A DNA stretch of 64,000 bases from Tubiluchus corallicola (GCA_030141605.1 JAQGDQ010000050.1:447971-511970); one strand, 5' to 3'. Counted from the first letter of the stretch, positions 1 through 14,490 are shown. Translations and numbers: made by a program. The notes: generated by a model from the sequence alone, not told the origin.

Positions 1-1190
1 CTACAGTAATCCACTTTCATTGGAATTAGTTTAGATTTTATAACTCGACATATCAGCATAAATTGTGATCAACATCGAAACAGATCAATTTATGCGATGC
101 AACGCAATATATCAGGGAAGATTTATTTTTCTTGGACGAAACAAGACAAGGAATAGATCGATAACATGTGGTCTTACTAGATTACGTAAGTAAGCACACT
201 GGTCAGGCAGCCTGATGGAATAAGGTAGCTGACAACTGGATTACGTACTTTTAGCTTTTTTCTTAGAGCTGCTTCCATATGAAATTTTTCGTGAGCATAA
301 CTTTCTCAGATTATACCTTTGGCACCGAGGAACGTTTATATACACTGTACTTCAAGATACTCTAGTCTAGATTTGTCAAAAGCCTATTTAGCTTTATAGT
401 TTTTCCACATTGATTCGTCGAACGCAGTGCATAAACAAAATTTTTTCCATTTAAATGTGTGACGTCTACAAATTACCCGCAGTCTCCATCAGGGTAGATC
501 CCTGCTTTCATATTATATTGTGGTTAATTTAGTGGGCATCATATTACTAGTTATTACTTATTATTCATCACTCATTACTCGTTATTCATTACTCATTATA
601 TTCTCTTCTCTTCATTTTAATTCTTAATAAGCAATGTCCCTCGCCAGTGAGTCGCCATAGCGGCCCACTGAATAAATTCTAGGCGAATCTTGCCTAAGGA
701 AAAACTCGGGCAGGTACGTCTACCCTTTCTACACATGAATCCGCTCCGTATTACAGTTCTTTTCCATTACTGCAAGTAATAGCAGGAAATATTATGTTCT
801 AGCGAACAGTTTATTATGCTGTGCGTTGCCTAATGCACACGATTGGAGAACCTATTTGCTGAGCACTCAGAGAAGCACGTCACGGAAAAACAACATGTCA
901 GTACCAGAAAAGCAAACAGGGCGAAGTGTGATAAATCTGTACATTTATATTATACAATAACCTATATATAGATATTATTGTAACACTCTACTTATTATGT
1001 ACTTTGCACGGGCTGCACGTTTCAAACCTGTGCAACTCTGCATCCACAGCACTTCGATTATTCTATTTCACCGTGAACTCTTCTATAAAATTTGTTACTA
1101 ACATTTTCATCTCCATTTAAACAATTAGAAACCATTATCTTCTTTAGATAGATCACGGTAAATTATTTACCACCCCTTTTTCTTCTCTTG
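1..1190. other. No gene seen
   Basis: AT-rich sequence with stops in all frames. I see no exon-like block with splice borders, no RNA gene and no long repeat. A run of 'attactcattatt'-like short repeats lies near 545-600. Confidence 0.5.
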
Positions 1191-1194
1191 TCTC

Positions 1195-1208
1195 TCTCCC
1201 CTCCCTCC

Positions 1209-1243
<35 letters not shown>
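1195..1243. repeat. (CT)n microsatellite
   Basis: Interrupted pyrimidine tract with a pure CT core. It is the first of many CT/GA arrays in the window. Confidence 0.9.
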
Positions 1244-1676
1244 CCCTCTTCTCGTGTACGTGAATTGACATGTTGCTCGCATGATCACAATGTGATATTT
1301 ACCAACAATCATTATTACTAATGTTCTGCAGAGCTCATAAGACCGTTGTTCAAGCTACCTCTGTTAGTAGATCAATATAACCAATTGTTCCTAGCTATTA
1401 CTGGAAAAGATATGTTACAAATATTTCAACCCGCATGCATGCCCTAACAAATATGCTCCATTTATTTTCAGTAGGTGACAGTTCTTTTGTGTATTGAGTT
1501 AGCGGTGATATACATACAGAGCACAACTTGCTGATGTTATTGAATTATTAATGTAAATACACTAACTGGAACACAACTAAGATAATATACACTCTATACA
1601 TCATCTAAACGAATGTAAAGCATCAGTAACAGAGAATTATCCCAATATTATATGTTTATAAATTTGAACATATATC

Positions 1677-1985
<309 letters not shown>

Positions 1986-2633
1986 GTCATCAGTAGAATA
2001 TCACTTGGCAAAGTAAATGTTCAATGCCTACATGGTTGCAACATGAAATAGCGGCATAATAGCCTCTTGCTTGCCGTGCACAAATTTGCGTTAAAAATGT
2101 TTTTTTTGGGGGGGGGTCCCATAAATGGGCCGTACCACCTACAAGGCGCACCTGAAAATTAGTACTGCCACCCACGCAAGAGGTACATGGTCCCCTCTAT
2201 CATTTTTTATAGGAAAAAAACTGGTCACCAGACTGAGTGAAAGAAACCAATTTTTGAGCCTTGGGCTCCCGAACTAATTAGTTTTTATAGAAACTTTAAA
2301 GATGGTGTCCCTGTGGTGTAGTAGTGTAACGGGTAAAATTTGTGTAGTAAACTGTTGAACGAAAGTTGTCTCTGCATTGATACGTGTACTTTTTGAGCAC
2401 ACACGGTTGCTCTTTAGTATTTTTTTTGTTTAAACCCTGATTGTGACCTCTCAATCCTCAAACAGGATTGCGACCCCTCAAAAAATGGGTGCCAGTTTTT
2501 TCAAGCCCATTTAGGACATTTTATGCGCCACTACTCTGAGTTGGGACCAATTCAGAGAAATGTCGCTTATTCACTATACACATACCTGAAAATCACAGGA
2601 AAAGTTGTCCTTTTATTCTGGCACACCATATAG

Positions 2634-2713
2634 AACACAAGTAGTATCACTCAACTATAAACTTTTACAAGTTTCTGTTATAGATGCGTTAGTTGAGTGA
2701 TACTACATGTGTT
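2634..2713. repeat. Short inverted repeat, foldback
   Basis: Positions 2634-2656 and 2691-2713 are reverse complements with one mismatch in 23, separated by 34 bases. Weaker symmetry extends outward: 'gctctttagta' near 2410 reappears inverted near 2730. No transposase is seen. It may be the core of a small MITE-like element. Confidence 0.7.
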
Positions 2714-4632
2714 TTATGTGCATATGTACTAAAGAGCGTTGAACCTTATACTACTGCAAGGCTTACAACTTGTCAACTATAGTTGATGTCGTCGAAAAGA
2801 ACGTAGTATTGTTTGCTGTTCAGTGTTCAGCTTTGAGGTAATGGACTATTAAGTAATTATTTATGTCTCCATTTATATTGGTTATAGCTAGATTTTTTAT
2901 CATGGCCCTAATACGTTTTCGTACCTATATGATTATGCATAAATTTTGTTATACAGGACTCGGTGTCTGCGAGCACTCGATATGATGTTAAATAAATATG
3001 AGTTTTCATTATTATAAAAGCGTGCAGATAATATTCCAAATACAGAACTTTTTATTTTCTGATTCTCAATTCCTTTTTCAGTGTGATGTCAGTGCGCGGA
3101 TAGATGTCTGGTAAGTTTGGCTTGCACTGGGTGTATTCTTGTTATTATTTGGATATTCTTACATAATTTCTTCAAACGGATCATATGAAATAGGTATGTA
3201 GTCCTCCTAATAAAAATTTACTCTGCATTGGTACTTACTACATAGGTGCACCTGTGCTATATAGGTTGATTTTTCCATTATTTCTGCCAAGACGCTAGAA
3301 TTTACATCCTAAACTGGGGAACAAAGAGCAGGAAGTCATAGTGAATTCAAAGTCAGACCGCATAAGCCGTGTCTTGCAGTTAGGACTAGAAGTTAGAAAA
3401 CAAGTAATGGTGCAGAGTTGCAGCTTAAGGATAAAATATGGCATATACAATGTTGACATGGCAAATCCATTCCGTTGTAGTTCTCAGCAACCTGTTCGAC
3501 GCCTTTTCTAATGGCGATAAGTGAGTAGCATTAGCGTAAACGTCTCCTAAAAAATTTTACGCACGTTTTTGTTCGGTCCCAAAACTTGTCGTATGGTAAG
3601 AATATCCTGTTTATTAGTAATTAATTGGCGTTTATTTGTTTTGTGTGGATGTACTGGTGGAAACTAGCGGTACTAGTTGTTCTGGGTGTAAAAATGTGAA
3701 GTAAAAAGTCAGTTCACTTCGATTCAAATTTATCATAGTCACCATTACCATCATTTCGTCGGTACCACTATTAGGATGAGTAACAGATGATTAATTTGAA
3801 TTGTTTAAAAATATAAATTGAGAGCCGAATTTCTCTCAGGTAATAAGTAATGACGAACTTGCATTCATTTTAAGCTTTAGTAAAGAACTAAGGGCCTACA
3901 TATTCTCGTTAAAAGTCAACTTGAAGAACTCAAGAAGAATTGAAGAAATCTGTTGGCTGGGGATTGGAAGCTGGTAAGACCGTACATGTTTCTAAGTATC
4001 GTGTGAGCATAACATAAATAAAAGCATTAATGTGTCACTCTGAGAAAAACTTCGGGAACATAATATCTTGCGTAACAAAGTCATGTACGCCTTGTCCATA
4101 TGGATCATGGTAGAATTCAAAGCGGCGAATTCTTTCTGTTGTCACCGTCTATACTACTTTCTTATACGTGTATACATCATTTGATTTTAAATTTAAGCCT
4201 ATCTACAATGATTATCACTAGGGGTTATATACTCTGTCTCTTCTATGCCAGCAGGCAGATTTTTGAATAGTTGTGAAAAATGTTGTTATATCAACAATTT
4301 TACAGTTAAAACTTTTTTCTTTAACGGATATAATTTATTTTACCTTACTGGAACATAACTGATGCCAATCTTTCCATTTGAATTGATATATTTCGGAAAA
4401 ACTATCATTGTTTGTTCGTTTTAGTGCGAAGAGTTCGTCCTTCACTGGTTGGATTTCAGGATGTATCATTCGTTATGAATGATTTTAAATTTCACAGCAA
4501 CCACGTGACTGGCATTTTTGGCGGCTCACATCCGAAAGACCAACGTTCTGAGGTTATTAATCGCTGATTGAAAAATATTGACTATCACTGGAATGATCGA
4601 ACTAATCTTTATCGATTGAGCAAGGTATTATC

Positions 4633-5346
4633 ATTCTTGATGATGTGCATAAACTTGCTCATTGCATGACACCGAAATCTGCATTGACTAACTAGAGACT
4701 AACCTTCGTGGCATTAGTCATGACTGGAGTGGAAGAAGAAAAACAAAACAGCGTCAGAGATTTTACCTGAACTAAATTATTCATCTCTTGCCAAACTGCT
4801 GAAAAGGGAATTGCAACAAGATACGGGAATCCAGCAAATGTGAAAAAGTCTAAAAGATGACTTTACATTCACATTTGTTCGTCATCCATTTGAAAGGCTT
4901 CTTTCCGCTTACAGAGACAAATTGGCGCCAGGCGTTCCCAGTGGTGGCAAATTCTATCAAAAATATGCCAGATCAATGAGCCCGTATCACGACAGTTCCA
5001 CTTTCACTTTTGCACATTTTGTGAATGATCTTGTTGGCCATTCTCACCATTCGTTTGAAGTGCACTGAGCAAGATTGACTTGTGCAATCCTTGTGCTACA
5101 CGCTGTCAATTCGTAGGAATAACTGAAAATTTAAAGCAAGAGTCGGATCATCTCCTTAGATTGCTTGGATTAGATCATATCTCTTTTCCTCACAGTGGTA
5201 ACGTGAAATCTGAGACTCTAATGAGTAAATATTATGCAAATATTGACGATGCTACATTGAGAAAATTGTATCGCACGTATGAAGCTGATTTTAAGTTGTA
5301 TAACTTTAGTTATTATCGTCCAGGTAAGTCTAAGAGATCTGTCTAA
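4633..5346 (+). pseudogene. Carbohydrate sulfotransferase pseudogene (CHST8-14 / HNK-1ST type)
   Basis: The ancestral enzyme transfers sulfate from PAPS to chondroitin, dermatan or HNK-1 type sugars in the Golgi lumen. Seen here: a decayed 5'-phosphosulfate loop ('HCMTPKSALTN' then a TAG at 4693-4695 where the family has Trp); the 3'-phosphate motif 'TFVRHPFERLLSAYRDKL' at about 4871-4924; and the C-terminal block 'LCNPCATRCQFVGITENL', then 'LYRTYEADFKLYNF', ending at TAA 5344-5346. Defects: the TAG, a frame change between about 4700 and 4751, TGA 4841-4843, and a frame change with TGA 5066-5068. No N-terminal membrane anchor is visible. With several independent lesions a pseudogene is much more likely than a gene with introns. 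Confidence 0.85.
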
Positions 5347-6370
5347 TAGCAAAAGCTATGTTCAATAGCTTTTTATTTATTTTGCAATGCCTTTCCTAAA
5401 TTCTCATTTTTAGTAATAGTATTTCTTGTTTTTTAGTAATTTTAATTAAAATATGAAAATATGCTGATTTTACTGTGAACGTATTGCAATGCGTTGTGTT
5501 TATTTTATAATGCTTTTCTTAATTTCTTGTTTTTCATTTATAATAGTATTTTTATTTTTAATAATTACTAACCACACTTGATTAGTAATGGAAATAACGT
5601 TATGTTTTTACATATCCAAGTAAAAAATAAATTTCTATTTTATTAATCCTAAGGGGCTTTAATTATGGTAAAAAGTTATTACTTTTATTTCAAACAAGTT
5701 TTTGTGTTTGAGATGCTTTTTTCAAGACAAGTTCGTGTTTTGTTTTTCAGTATTGTTACAAGCCATTTTCTACGTATTTCGCGTACATGTTTTATGTAAC
5801 TTTTGATTAAAGTAATTACAACTGAAATAAACCTGAATAAAACTAAAGAAAATCATAAACTACTTTGAAATGAACACTTATCAGCTGAATAAAAAATGTT
5901 TTTGGGGTAGGAACTTGTGTATTACTCATTCAACTAAAATATATTTAAAGAAAATTTACCGTGAGAGCAAGAATTAGTTTTCATCGGCTGTCCTGCTCGT
6001 AGCAGTCGACACTCTTGTTTTCTTATTAAAGGTAACCAGTTGTTCCATTGCTTTCCAGTGGACAGGTCGGATTGCAATTCAATGCTGTGCTTTCAAGACA
6101 TTTTATAATGAAAGGAAATCACGAAGTTTCGAAATTTCAAGCAATAAACGCGTAAAATGTGAATCATAAAATCATCTACTGGAATTCCCTTGATACATGA
6201 CCCAATTCTATTTCTTCGAGAAATGAGATACTCTGCAGACTTAGAACTTCGTATGGTAATCACATTTTGTACTCTCTCCATTCGAATAACGCATTAATGG
6301 TTTGGATAGAGATGCAAATGTCAGGCTTACATAAAAATATATACATATATATTTAGCGTGAGAGTAAGGA
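5347..6370. other. No gene seen
   Basis: AT-rich flank of the sulfotransferase pseudogene. I see no exon, RNA gene or long repeat. Confidence 0.4.
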
Positions 6371-6378
6371 CTCTCTAA

Positions 6379-6379
<1 letters not shown>

Positions 6380-6415
<36 letters not shown>

Positions 6416-6474
6416 TAATGGTTGTTGTTGTTTTTGTTGTTATTATTCTATTATTTTTATTTTAATGCTGCTAT

Positions 6475-6527
<53 letters not shown>

Positions 6528-6622
6528 AAATTTGGGTTTATTTTCGAAAGTTTAATAAATTCTAAGTTTAACTCGTCATAAATGTCTAAAGAATTTTAAT
6601 TCCATCTCTCTCTCTCTCTCGC

Positions 6623-6666
<44 letters not shown>

Positions 6667-6830
6667 TCCCTCCCTCCCGCTCACTCTCTCTCTGTGTCTC
6701 TTTCTCTTTCTCTCTGCTCTCTCTCTCTTTTTCTCTCTGTGTGTATGCGTGCGTGTGTGCGCGCGTGTGTGTGTGCGTGTATGCGTGCGTGTGTGTGGGT
6801 GGGTGTGCGTGTGTGTGTGTGTGTCTTTCT
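6380..6830. repeat. Cluster of AAT, CTA, CT and GT microsatellites
   Basis: (AAT)n at 6380-6414, (CTA)n at 6472-6528, an interrupted CT tract at 6605-6735 and a GT/GCGT tract at 6738-6825. There is no coding content between them. Confidence 0.9.
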
Positions 6831-7835
6831 GATTCCAGCTTGCTGTCAGTCTAATTAAAATTTAAAATACTCGTGTCTTTCTTGTAAACGTGGCTATTCA
6901 GTAAGTTAACAAGACCGTGAGATCATTTAGCCTCTGTTGCTAATTTCCTGAGGAAAGTTAATCTCTGAGTGAAACTGACAGATTCACCAGATCATCCTAG
7001 CTGAAGAGACGATGAATGCTCAGTAGATTTTACTGTTGTCATTACAGTTTGTTCTTGAAAATATGACGTCGCGAAGGATTGCTACAATTAAAATAATTAA
7101 CAAATGGGCAAATATAGACCTGGTTCATCGATTTACCATCTGATGCTTGCAAACAGCAAGTAATTTGCAAAACAGCTTAACCTTAAGTGAATGTGGTAAT
7201 TGCAAATGCGATTGTCTAATAGCTAATTATAGCTTTTCTTCCTCTTGCTGGGTGCATAGCCGATCGTGTGCATCGCGACCGATAGTCCGAGATTAATATA
7301 CGCCGTGAATAATTGCCTCAGCTCAACACTCGCTCTGGTTGGTATCGTTCGTCATACTCGCTGTTTAGGGGAGGATGGATACACATAGGACTCTGGCTAA
7401 GACAAGCCACAAATCCCCGTCTTTTGACTAGACACCGTTCTTAGCTCGAACATTTCAAGGGCCAAATGGATAAGACAGCTCTGTCGGTTTATCTTATAGT
7501 TAGCCTTCAAAACAAGCCAGATTGGTCTCGTCACAAATGTCGTCATTGGAAAAGGCCCTGTCATTGAATCCGTTTTGAGCAGCTGACTGAAAAAATTGAG
7601 TTTCAATCCATGGATAAGATAGTTTCTCTCTATGCCTGAATTATTGCCTGAAATACACTGCAGGTATTATGCTATCTTACCTCCAACGTGCTACATCCGG
7701 GCTCCACAAGACCATCCGTTTTGTCCACAGAAGACGCATTGCGTAGCTTCTCAGACTTCGATCCTAAAAGAAGGTTATGATAATATTATAGTGCTGTCAG
7801 AGCAATGCGTAATACATAACTTTAAAAATTTAACA

Positions 7836-8338
<503 letters not shown>

Positions 8339-8404
8339 GCATGATATCACAACTCAGCGGAGTCTACCCAAGACTGAACCAAACCACGTATGTTATGTCT
8401 CCCT

Positions 8405-8419
8405 TGGGGGGGGGGGGGG
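8405..8419. repeat. Poly-G run
   Basis: Uninterrupted G tract just beyond the ATT array. It is a likely spot for length error in sequencing. Confidence 0.8.
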
Positions 8420-9360
8420 TTCTGGATACAAGGGAGACCAAGGAAAGCAATAAAGACAACTTTAGTCTTTCCTACATGCGAGAATTATTAAGTTCCAAGA
8501 TTTAATTTGGCGGTAAAAATGCAACCCCATTTCACCGTGCCAACATATTTTTGCCGGAACTGTACTGACTTATCTAAAATATAGTAAATTACAGTACACA
8601 CATTTAAGTGTTTGCTATGGTTGTATTCTCAATCAATGCGGGCCAGCTTATTTCTTTGTTTTAAAAACACAGCAATTATTTTATACTAGAAATACCAGCT
8701 ATTTAAAACTTAAAACCACCATTAATTTTGAATTGTTGTCTTGTTTCGCCAGTGTCACCTGTTCATGGACAAGATGGCGGGCGTCTTGAGATGTAAAAAT
8801 GGGCACAATTTTGAAAAAAAATGTTTTCTGTTTAATTTTTTGTGAAAAATTTTCTGTGTCCATAATTAGGCTAATTAAATGATTCCGACGCTTCTCCCCA
8901 ATTTCGACCTACGTGCACTGGAATCACTGGAATCATTTTTATAAGTTTCGCGTTTATTTTATTCATTACAACTGAAGATGAACAATCATCAAATCTATGT
9001 GAAAAAACACACATATAGCAAAGTAACTAATAATAAATAATAACAAATTAAACCGAGGAGACTATGGCATGGTGTATACTTTTATACCTGTTGCTATAAA
9101 ACATGGGATTTGCAGGTTCAGTTTCCTATCTTTTTTAATCTACAGCAATAAGAAATTACATTGAATTTCAAAGCGCAGCGCGCGCGTGTATTGACAAGTC
9201 TGAGCGTAATGCTATCTCTGTTTTCATGCCTAGGACACATAAAATGCAAAACATGTCGCTAATTGGCAATAAAATGTATGAATATAAAATGGAAAAGCTC
9301 AAACAATTTGGACAATACAGGAAAAGAAAGGGGAAAGGGAGTACAAAGTGCAAAAAGAAA
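8420..9360. other. No gene seen
   Basis: AT-rich. Contains 'acaagatggcgg' at about 8769, which resembles a YY1-type motif, but no exon or transcription unit beside it. Nothing else is supportable. Confidence 0.4.
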
Positions 9361-9363
9361 AAC

Positions 9364-9372
9364 AGAGAGAGA

Positions 9373-9436
<64 letters not shown>

Positions 9437-9475
9437 GAGTGCAGAAAATGGGTGAGCGAGAGAGAGAGAAAGACA
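9364..9475. repeat. (GA)n microsatellite
   Basis: Pure GA core to about 9434, then interrupted purine tract. The Arg/Glu-rich and Ser/Leu-rich ORFs here come from the repeat. Confidence 0.9.
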
Positions 9476-9559
9476 AAGAGGGAGAGAAGGAGCCTGGAAG
9501 AGAGGAGAGAGGAGGAAAAAAGAGAGGGAAGAAAGATTTAAACTCTCTTATAATTAAAT

Positions 9560-11502
9560 TTATGTAGATCTAATACAGACTGTGTTATTTTGGGTAGTTT
9601 CTACATTCTTAATCTTTTGCAAATGACTGCACATCAAATAGAAATAGTGAAACAAATAATGAAAATTTTTAAAATGAACTCTTCACGTAGCATGACAATA
9701 TCGTTCAAAATAAAAAACAGATTCTCCTCGGCACTAAACCACGCCTTCCTGGCCTTGTATCAACAAACACTTGCTGGCTGACCGGGCCTTGGTCGTGCAT
9801 AATCATCGTACACAAACGTCGTGCACGAAAGGAAAAGGCGTCCAATACATGTGCACTGCGTTGAACATGAAATGTGCTTTAAATTCTAAATGTACCTAAA
9901 GTGAGACAAGTGACGTATATTTTGAAACTTTAGATAGGTGTTACACAATCGAGTAGAAAATAAATGATTGTATCCTATCGACTGTATACCAAACGAGATA
10001 ACAGCATAAACATTAATGGCATTTAGACTTCGAGTTCTAAGATCTGACCACAAAAAGTGTTGCTAAAATAACAAACAGCATGATCATTCATAATAGCAAA
10101 AATTACAAATGTCGGTTCCAAAGCTAAGTACTCACGTTTGTTTGTTTTAAAGTACTGTGGCATGGCACTGTCCCTGCTGCAAAGGTAAGTGTTTTGCTAT
10201 TAACTTTTTTGAAGGTAGAAAACACCTTACCGGAAATATATGCTTAGTATTTTTATAAACAAAAAGGTTTAAAACAGAAAGTTTCGCTGATTTGTTTCTC
10301 AAGTGGGTGAAGGTTGCACAGTCATGGTGAAGTCACGTGATTCGAACAGAACCCGATGGCAATAACTGCCTTAGAGAATTCACACTGTTAGTAATGATGT
10401 GGATACATTGATCACTTTTCAAGCTTCGTTATTATTTACCACTATTACAGACACCTATTCTTTAATTACTGCGCATAGTAATAATAGTTTTAGCAAAACC
10501 AGGCTTGTCTTGGTCGTTATCATCGCATGTACACGTGCAAAACAGCTCATATATACAATTCAGTGACGTGAAAGAAGTAAGGCACCATCAAAATAGTTCC
10601 TCAGCACTTGATTACTTGTTTATTTATTTATTTATTTCGACGACGTAATAAAGAAACCATTTATCATCGCTAAACTATACAAAATTCGTTGGCATTGACG
10701 CAAGTTTTATGTGTCTGCAGTTGCTTAGTTTCAGCTATCGAAATACGTATGAACTACAGGAAGCCACGCAAGCTAGCACCAGCACTCAGTGAGGCACAAA
10801 CCAGAAATAACAACGTAATCAATACGTTTAGCTATTATAACGTCGGTAGACGTCATAGGCATAGCTCTGTGGACCGAAATATGTTTCAGGCGTATAAATT
10901 ATGAATACTAGTGCTAAGTGATGTAGCATCAGTACATTAAAGGCTTTCCTGGGTTATGAGTATCAGGAAAAGTTAACGCATCGTGTAGTGCATCTATTCA
11001 CGTTGGGTGCGATGAAAAATGAAACGAAATGATAGGCAACACAGAGCACACAAGAAAAATACATTATGTAATACACGAGAAAATTTATGTTCATTACGCA
11101 GATAGTAGTCTGCAATTTCATGTGGCTATGCTAGGAACGCAGATAGTAAGTTTGACAAGCAAGATAAATACATTTTTATTTTTTCTAAATTTCTAGGCTT
11201 TTTTCCAGTAGGGGGTAACTTATCTTTTGGCGACACGTCTTACCTCTTTTCGACTCAAGTTGCAATGTCAATTTTTGCCTTGCTTCTCTACTCTCTGCAA
11301 CCGTTTTCCGCTAAGTTAACCTTGTACAGCTTTCAAATTCTTGCTTCTATTAATTCTATTTGGCTTTCTCCATGGTTTTGTCGTTCAGCTGGATGATTAT
11401 AATCATTACTGAAGTAAGAAGTTGCATTATACACAATTTTTTTTTACTTTCTATGACACTTGGGGTCTATCCGAAATCTGGCTCTCCTTCTTTTGCTCTC
11501 TT

Positions 11503-11560
<58 letters not shown>

Positions 11561-12690
11561 TTCTTTCTCTCTTTCTACCTTCCCTCTTCTCCCTCTCTCT
11601 TTCTTTTCACCATTTTCTTGTAAGTGTAACAAATGTTTTTTCTTTTAGTAGCTGTGAGTGACAAACAAGCCTTAAAATTCAGTTGTGTAGAAGGTATGAT
11701 ATGACCACGAGAGATTAAAACATAAAAAATATCAGGGATTTGGAAAAAAGTAGCAAGAGATCAATTGGTTAGCCAGTTGGCTACTATTTACTTTAGCGGC
11801 TATAATTAGCACCAGGGATTTATTAAACCTGTCCGTCATTTTTAAAAGTAATACATGTATATACATTATAAAATATATAAGTACTATAGTGTGTCTATAG
11901 TACTATTCTGGCAGGCATATGCATATATGGAACAGTGATTGCCCTTTTGCTGCCTTTCGCGCAAGATCACCCACATTAAGTTGCTTAAAACAAGCGAAAA
12001 TGAAGAAATGAGGGATCCTGATCACCTGATATCAAAGTAAATTTGTCTCCTTTCAAGATGTCTGTCTTTCTTTCTTTCTCTCCACCCTCCGTTTGAGAAA
12101 TTGTAAACATTCAACAGTTTTTAATTACTGTAAATTCTTAAATGTATGAAAGTTTGCTAGAAACAAGAAATTAAAGTTTAAGTGTTTCTTGTATCCCAAT
12201 GTGACATAAGCAGAATACTGTTTACATTCCATTGGCCCATCTCCTTCAGAGACCGCCTTTACGCTTCTCAAATGACTCCATATAAATTCTTTTAAAAATC
12301 AGAAGCTACATGTTGTCCATAAACCTGTTCAACTTGCAAAGTTCAGTCAAAGATAACCAACATAGGCAATGCGCGCATTGCTACATGAAGTATTATAAAA
12401 GTGAAAATAAAAAAATAATATATTTGTGAACACTTACGATAATGTGGTTACGATATTATTAGATGATTCCTATGACGCTAACAGCAAAATTTTTCGAATC
12501 ACAATGTTTGCTCATATGAGTCAATAATGCATTTACCTAATTCCAACGCACGTTTTTTGAGACAGACGATAGGTTTACATGGGCGCAATCAATTACATTG
12601 AAAAAATGGACGAAAAGAGCTCAAAAATATCAATTTAATATTAGTGAGCAATGGGTTGATAAAAGTCAATTTATACAGGCACTCACACAT
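9560..12690. other. No gene seen; simple repeats only
   Basis: Contains a short TTTA array at 10618-10638 and a CT/TTTC array at 11495-11600. I found no exon-like blocks, RNA genes or transposon ends. Confidence 0.4.
11495..11600. repeat. (CT)n microsatellite
   Basis: CT array with TTTC interruptions. The Ser/Leu- and Arg/Glu-rich ORFs that cross it come from the repeat. Confidence 0.9.
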
Positions 12691-12701
12691 CATAAAAGTA
12701 A

Positions 12702-12974
12702 ACAACTTTTATTAAAACTTATGTTAAAAAATGTTTCCAAACGCTTCTACTGCAACCTGCAGTCATCGTCATTGACAGACTACACAAACAAGCAATCAAT
12801 TCCATAGGCGGAGCCTGTACTGTTGAATACGATAATTTCTGTACTATAGGGTCTGCCTGTAAAGCTGGTTGTTTGTTTGTGTACTCTGCCAATGAAGATG
12901 ACTGCAGGCTGCAGTCGAAACATTCAAGACATGTTTTTTAACATTTTATAACTTAACGTTTTAATAAAAGTTGT
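12702..12974. mobile_element. Foldback element, about 95-110-bp arms (Penelope-tail-like)
   Basis: The left arm (12702-12796) and right arm (about 12864-12974) are imperfect reverse complements around a 67-base centre. Both end in 'acaacttttattaaaac'. Each arm carries a 'gatgactgcag' motif. The right arm reads 'atgactgcaggctgcagtcg' followed by 'aaac', a self-complementary stem followed by GAAAC, which recalls the hammerhead-like core reported in Penelope-like element ends. No reverse transcriptase or GIY-YIG frame is present, so family assignment is inference. A non-autonomous DNA element is the alternative. Confidence 0.6.
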
Positions 12975-14480
12975 AATTCTTTTTATAATGTTGATAAAAA
13001 CTATTTAATTCGAGAATCAGAAGGAAATTCATCTTCCTGGTGTTCTCTGGGTTTTAGCAGTTTGCCTATATCATTTAGTCTTCCTCAAATCCCTTTTTAA
13101 AACGGGGACATCTTGTGACGTGATTCACAAACTTCGGCTAAGGCTGCTGGTGGCTCTGTCACCTATAACGATGTTACAGGTAACAATTAACTGTTGAACA
13201 TACAAACCGAGCTCTATCAGTTATGTAATGAAAGCTAACATGCAATCCTAAAGCACTAGATACTCAACGCAATTATTAACAGAAACCAAGGACAAAGCAA
13301 TACAGTCATATTTATTGCGCCAACATCACAAGAGCACTCGACAGCTGAATACTCCAGATTTGCTTCAATTTACGATCTGTTATCTCAGTCAAACACCTTT
13401 CCGGACTCTATTGTCTAACGGTAAAGGTCTATTTGATGAAGTCATGAATAGAGAGGACACGTACATGGTCTGCATTGCACAAGTGAAAGTATGAAGTCTA
13501 TAGCGTCCGTTCACTGGGGAAACCCATTTGCAATTTGCTTGGTGCGTGCTGAACAAGCATACAATACATGCTGTAGTCTGAAGACGTGAAAAACCGTCGC
13601 TTAGCAGCTTAGCACCGTTAAGGCAGCAAAAATTAGAGTCAGGTGCTTGGAACAATCATGCTTTCTTGTCTAATTTACAACGTTAAAGGACAAGAAAAGG
13701 GGTACTTGAAGTAGGTTTCAGAAAAATCGCCTTAAAAAATTATATTACTTTACAGCAATTTTATGCGTATACCATATTCGCGGTGAAAGGATTTGTTGTT
13801 TGTTTTCATTTTAAATTTCCCGCAATACTGTTCAGACCGCGGGATTACATAACGACATAAGAGCAACGTAAATCAGGGGAAGAAAATGAAATGTTAAACT
13901 ATGTCCTAAATAACTCCATGCAAAGTTATATTACTTAGCATTTCGCTAGCATTACCTGCTTGGAAGACTTATGTAACTAGAAAAGAAAATTATTAATTAT
14001 TTAAAATGTTTTCACCAATTGGTAAAATGTCGTTGACTCACCTCCAGGGTGCACCACTCACAAACTAAAAACACATTTTTAATCTTATTGACAAGATACA
14101 GTAATTTAACTTAGTTAGTGACGTATGCGCTACGAATGGTCTGATTATTTAATATTCAAGACGTATTTTTAAGCTTCATGTAATTTTTCCCCATGTCTGA
14201 GGCTTTTAAGCCAAAACTGCGTTCGCAAGCATTAAAGCAGGTGGCAAGCAAAAATGGTGCATAGGCTTATTTATAATAATCCCTCGCAAGTTCAAGAGAT
14301 GTCACGAATCCATGCGAAGAACATCTCATCGAACAAATGACAATTAAGAACAGTACACATAACAGGCATTTGGAGTTTTCACAGACATAGAGGAATATAT
14401 CAAGCAAAACCTTAATAATATGTAACACAAGCTACAAATATACTAGAAACGAAACTAATATTAAATTAATCGTAATTTTT
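12975..14480. other. No gene seen
   Basis: AT-rich, no recognisable element. If the LGN-like gene ends near 14.5 kb, its 3' UTR would lie here. I see no convincing poly(A) signal on the minus strand that would fix the end. Confidence 0.35.
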
Positions 14481-14490
14481 CTTCACAAAG

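Noticed and set aside
2310-2390. Possible tRNA-like A box 'gtggtgtagtagtg'
   Set aside because: No matching B box or cloverleaf at the right distance.
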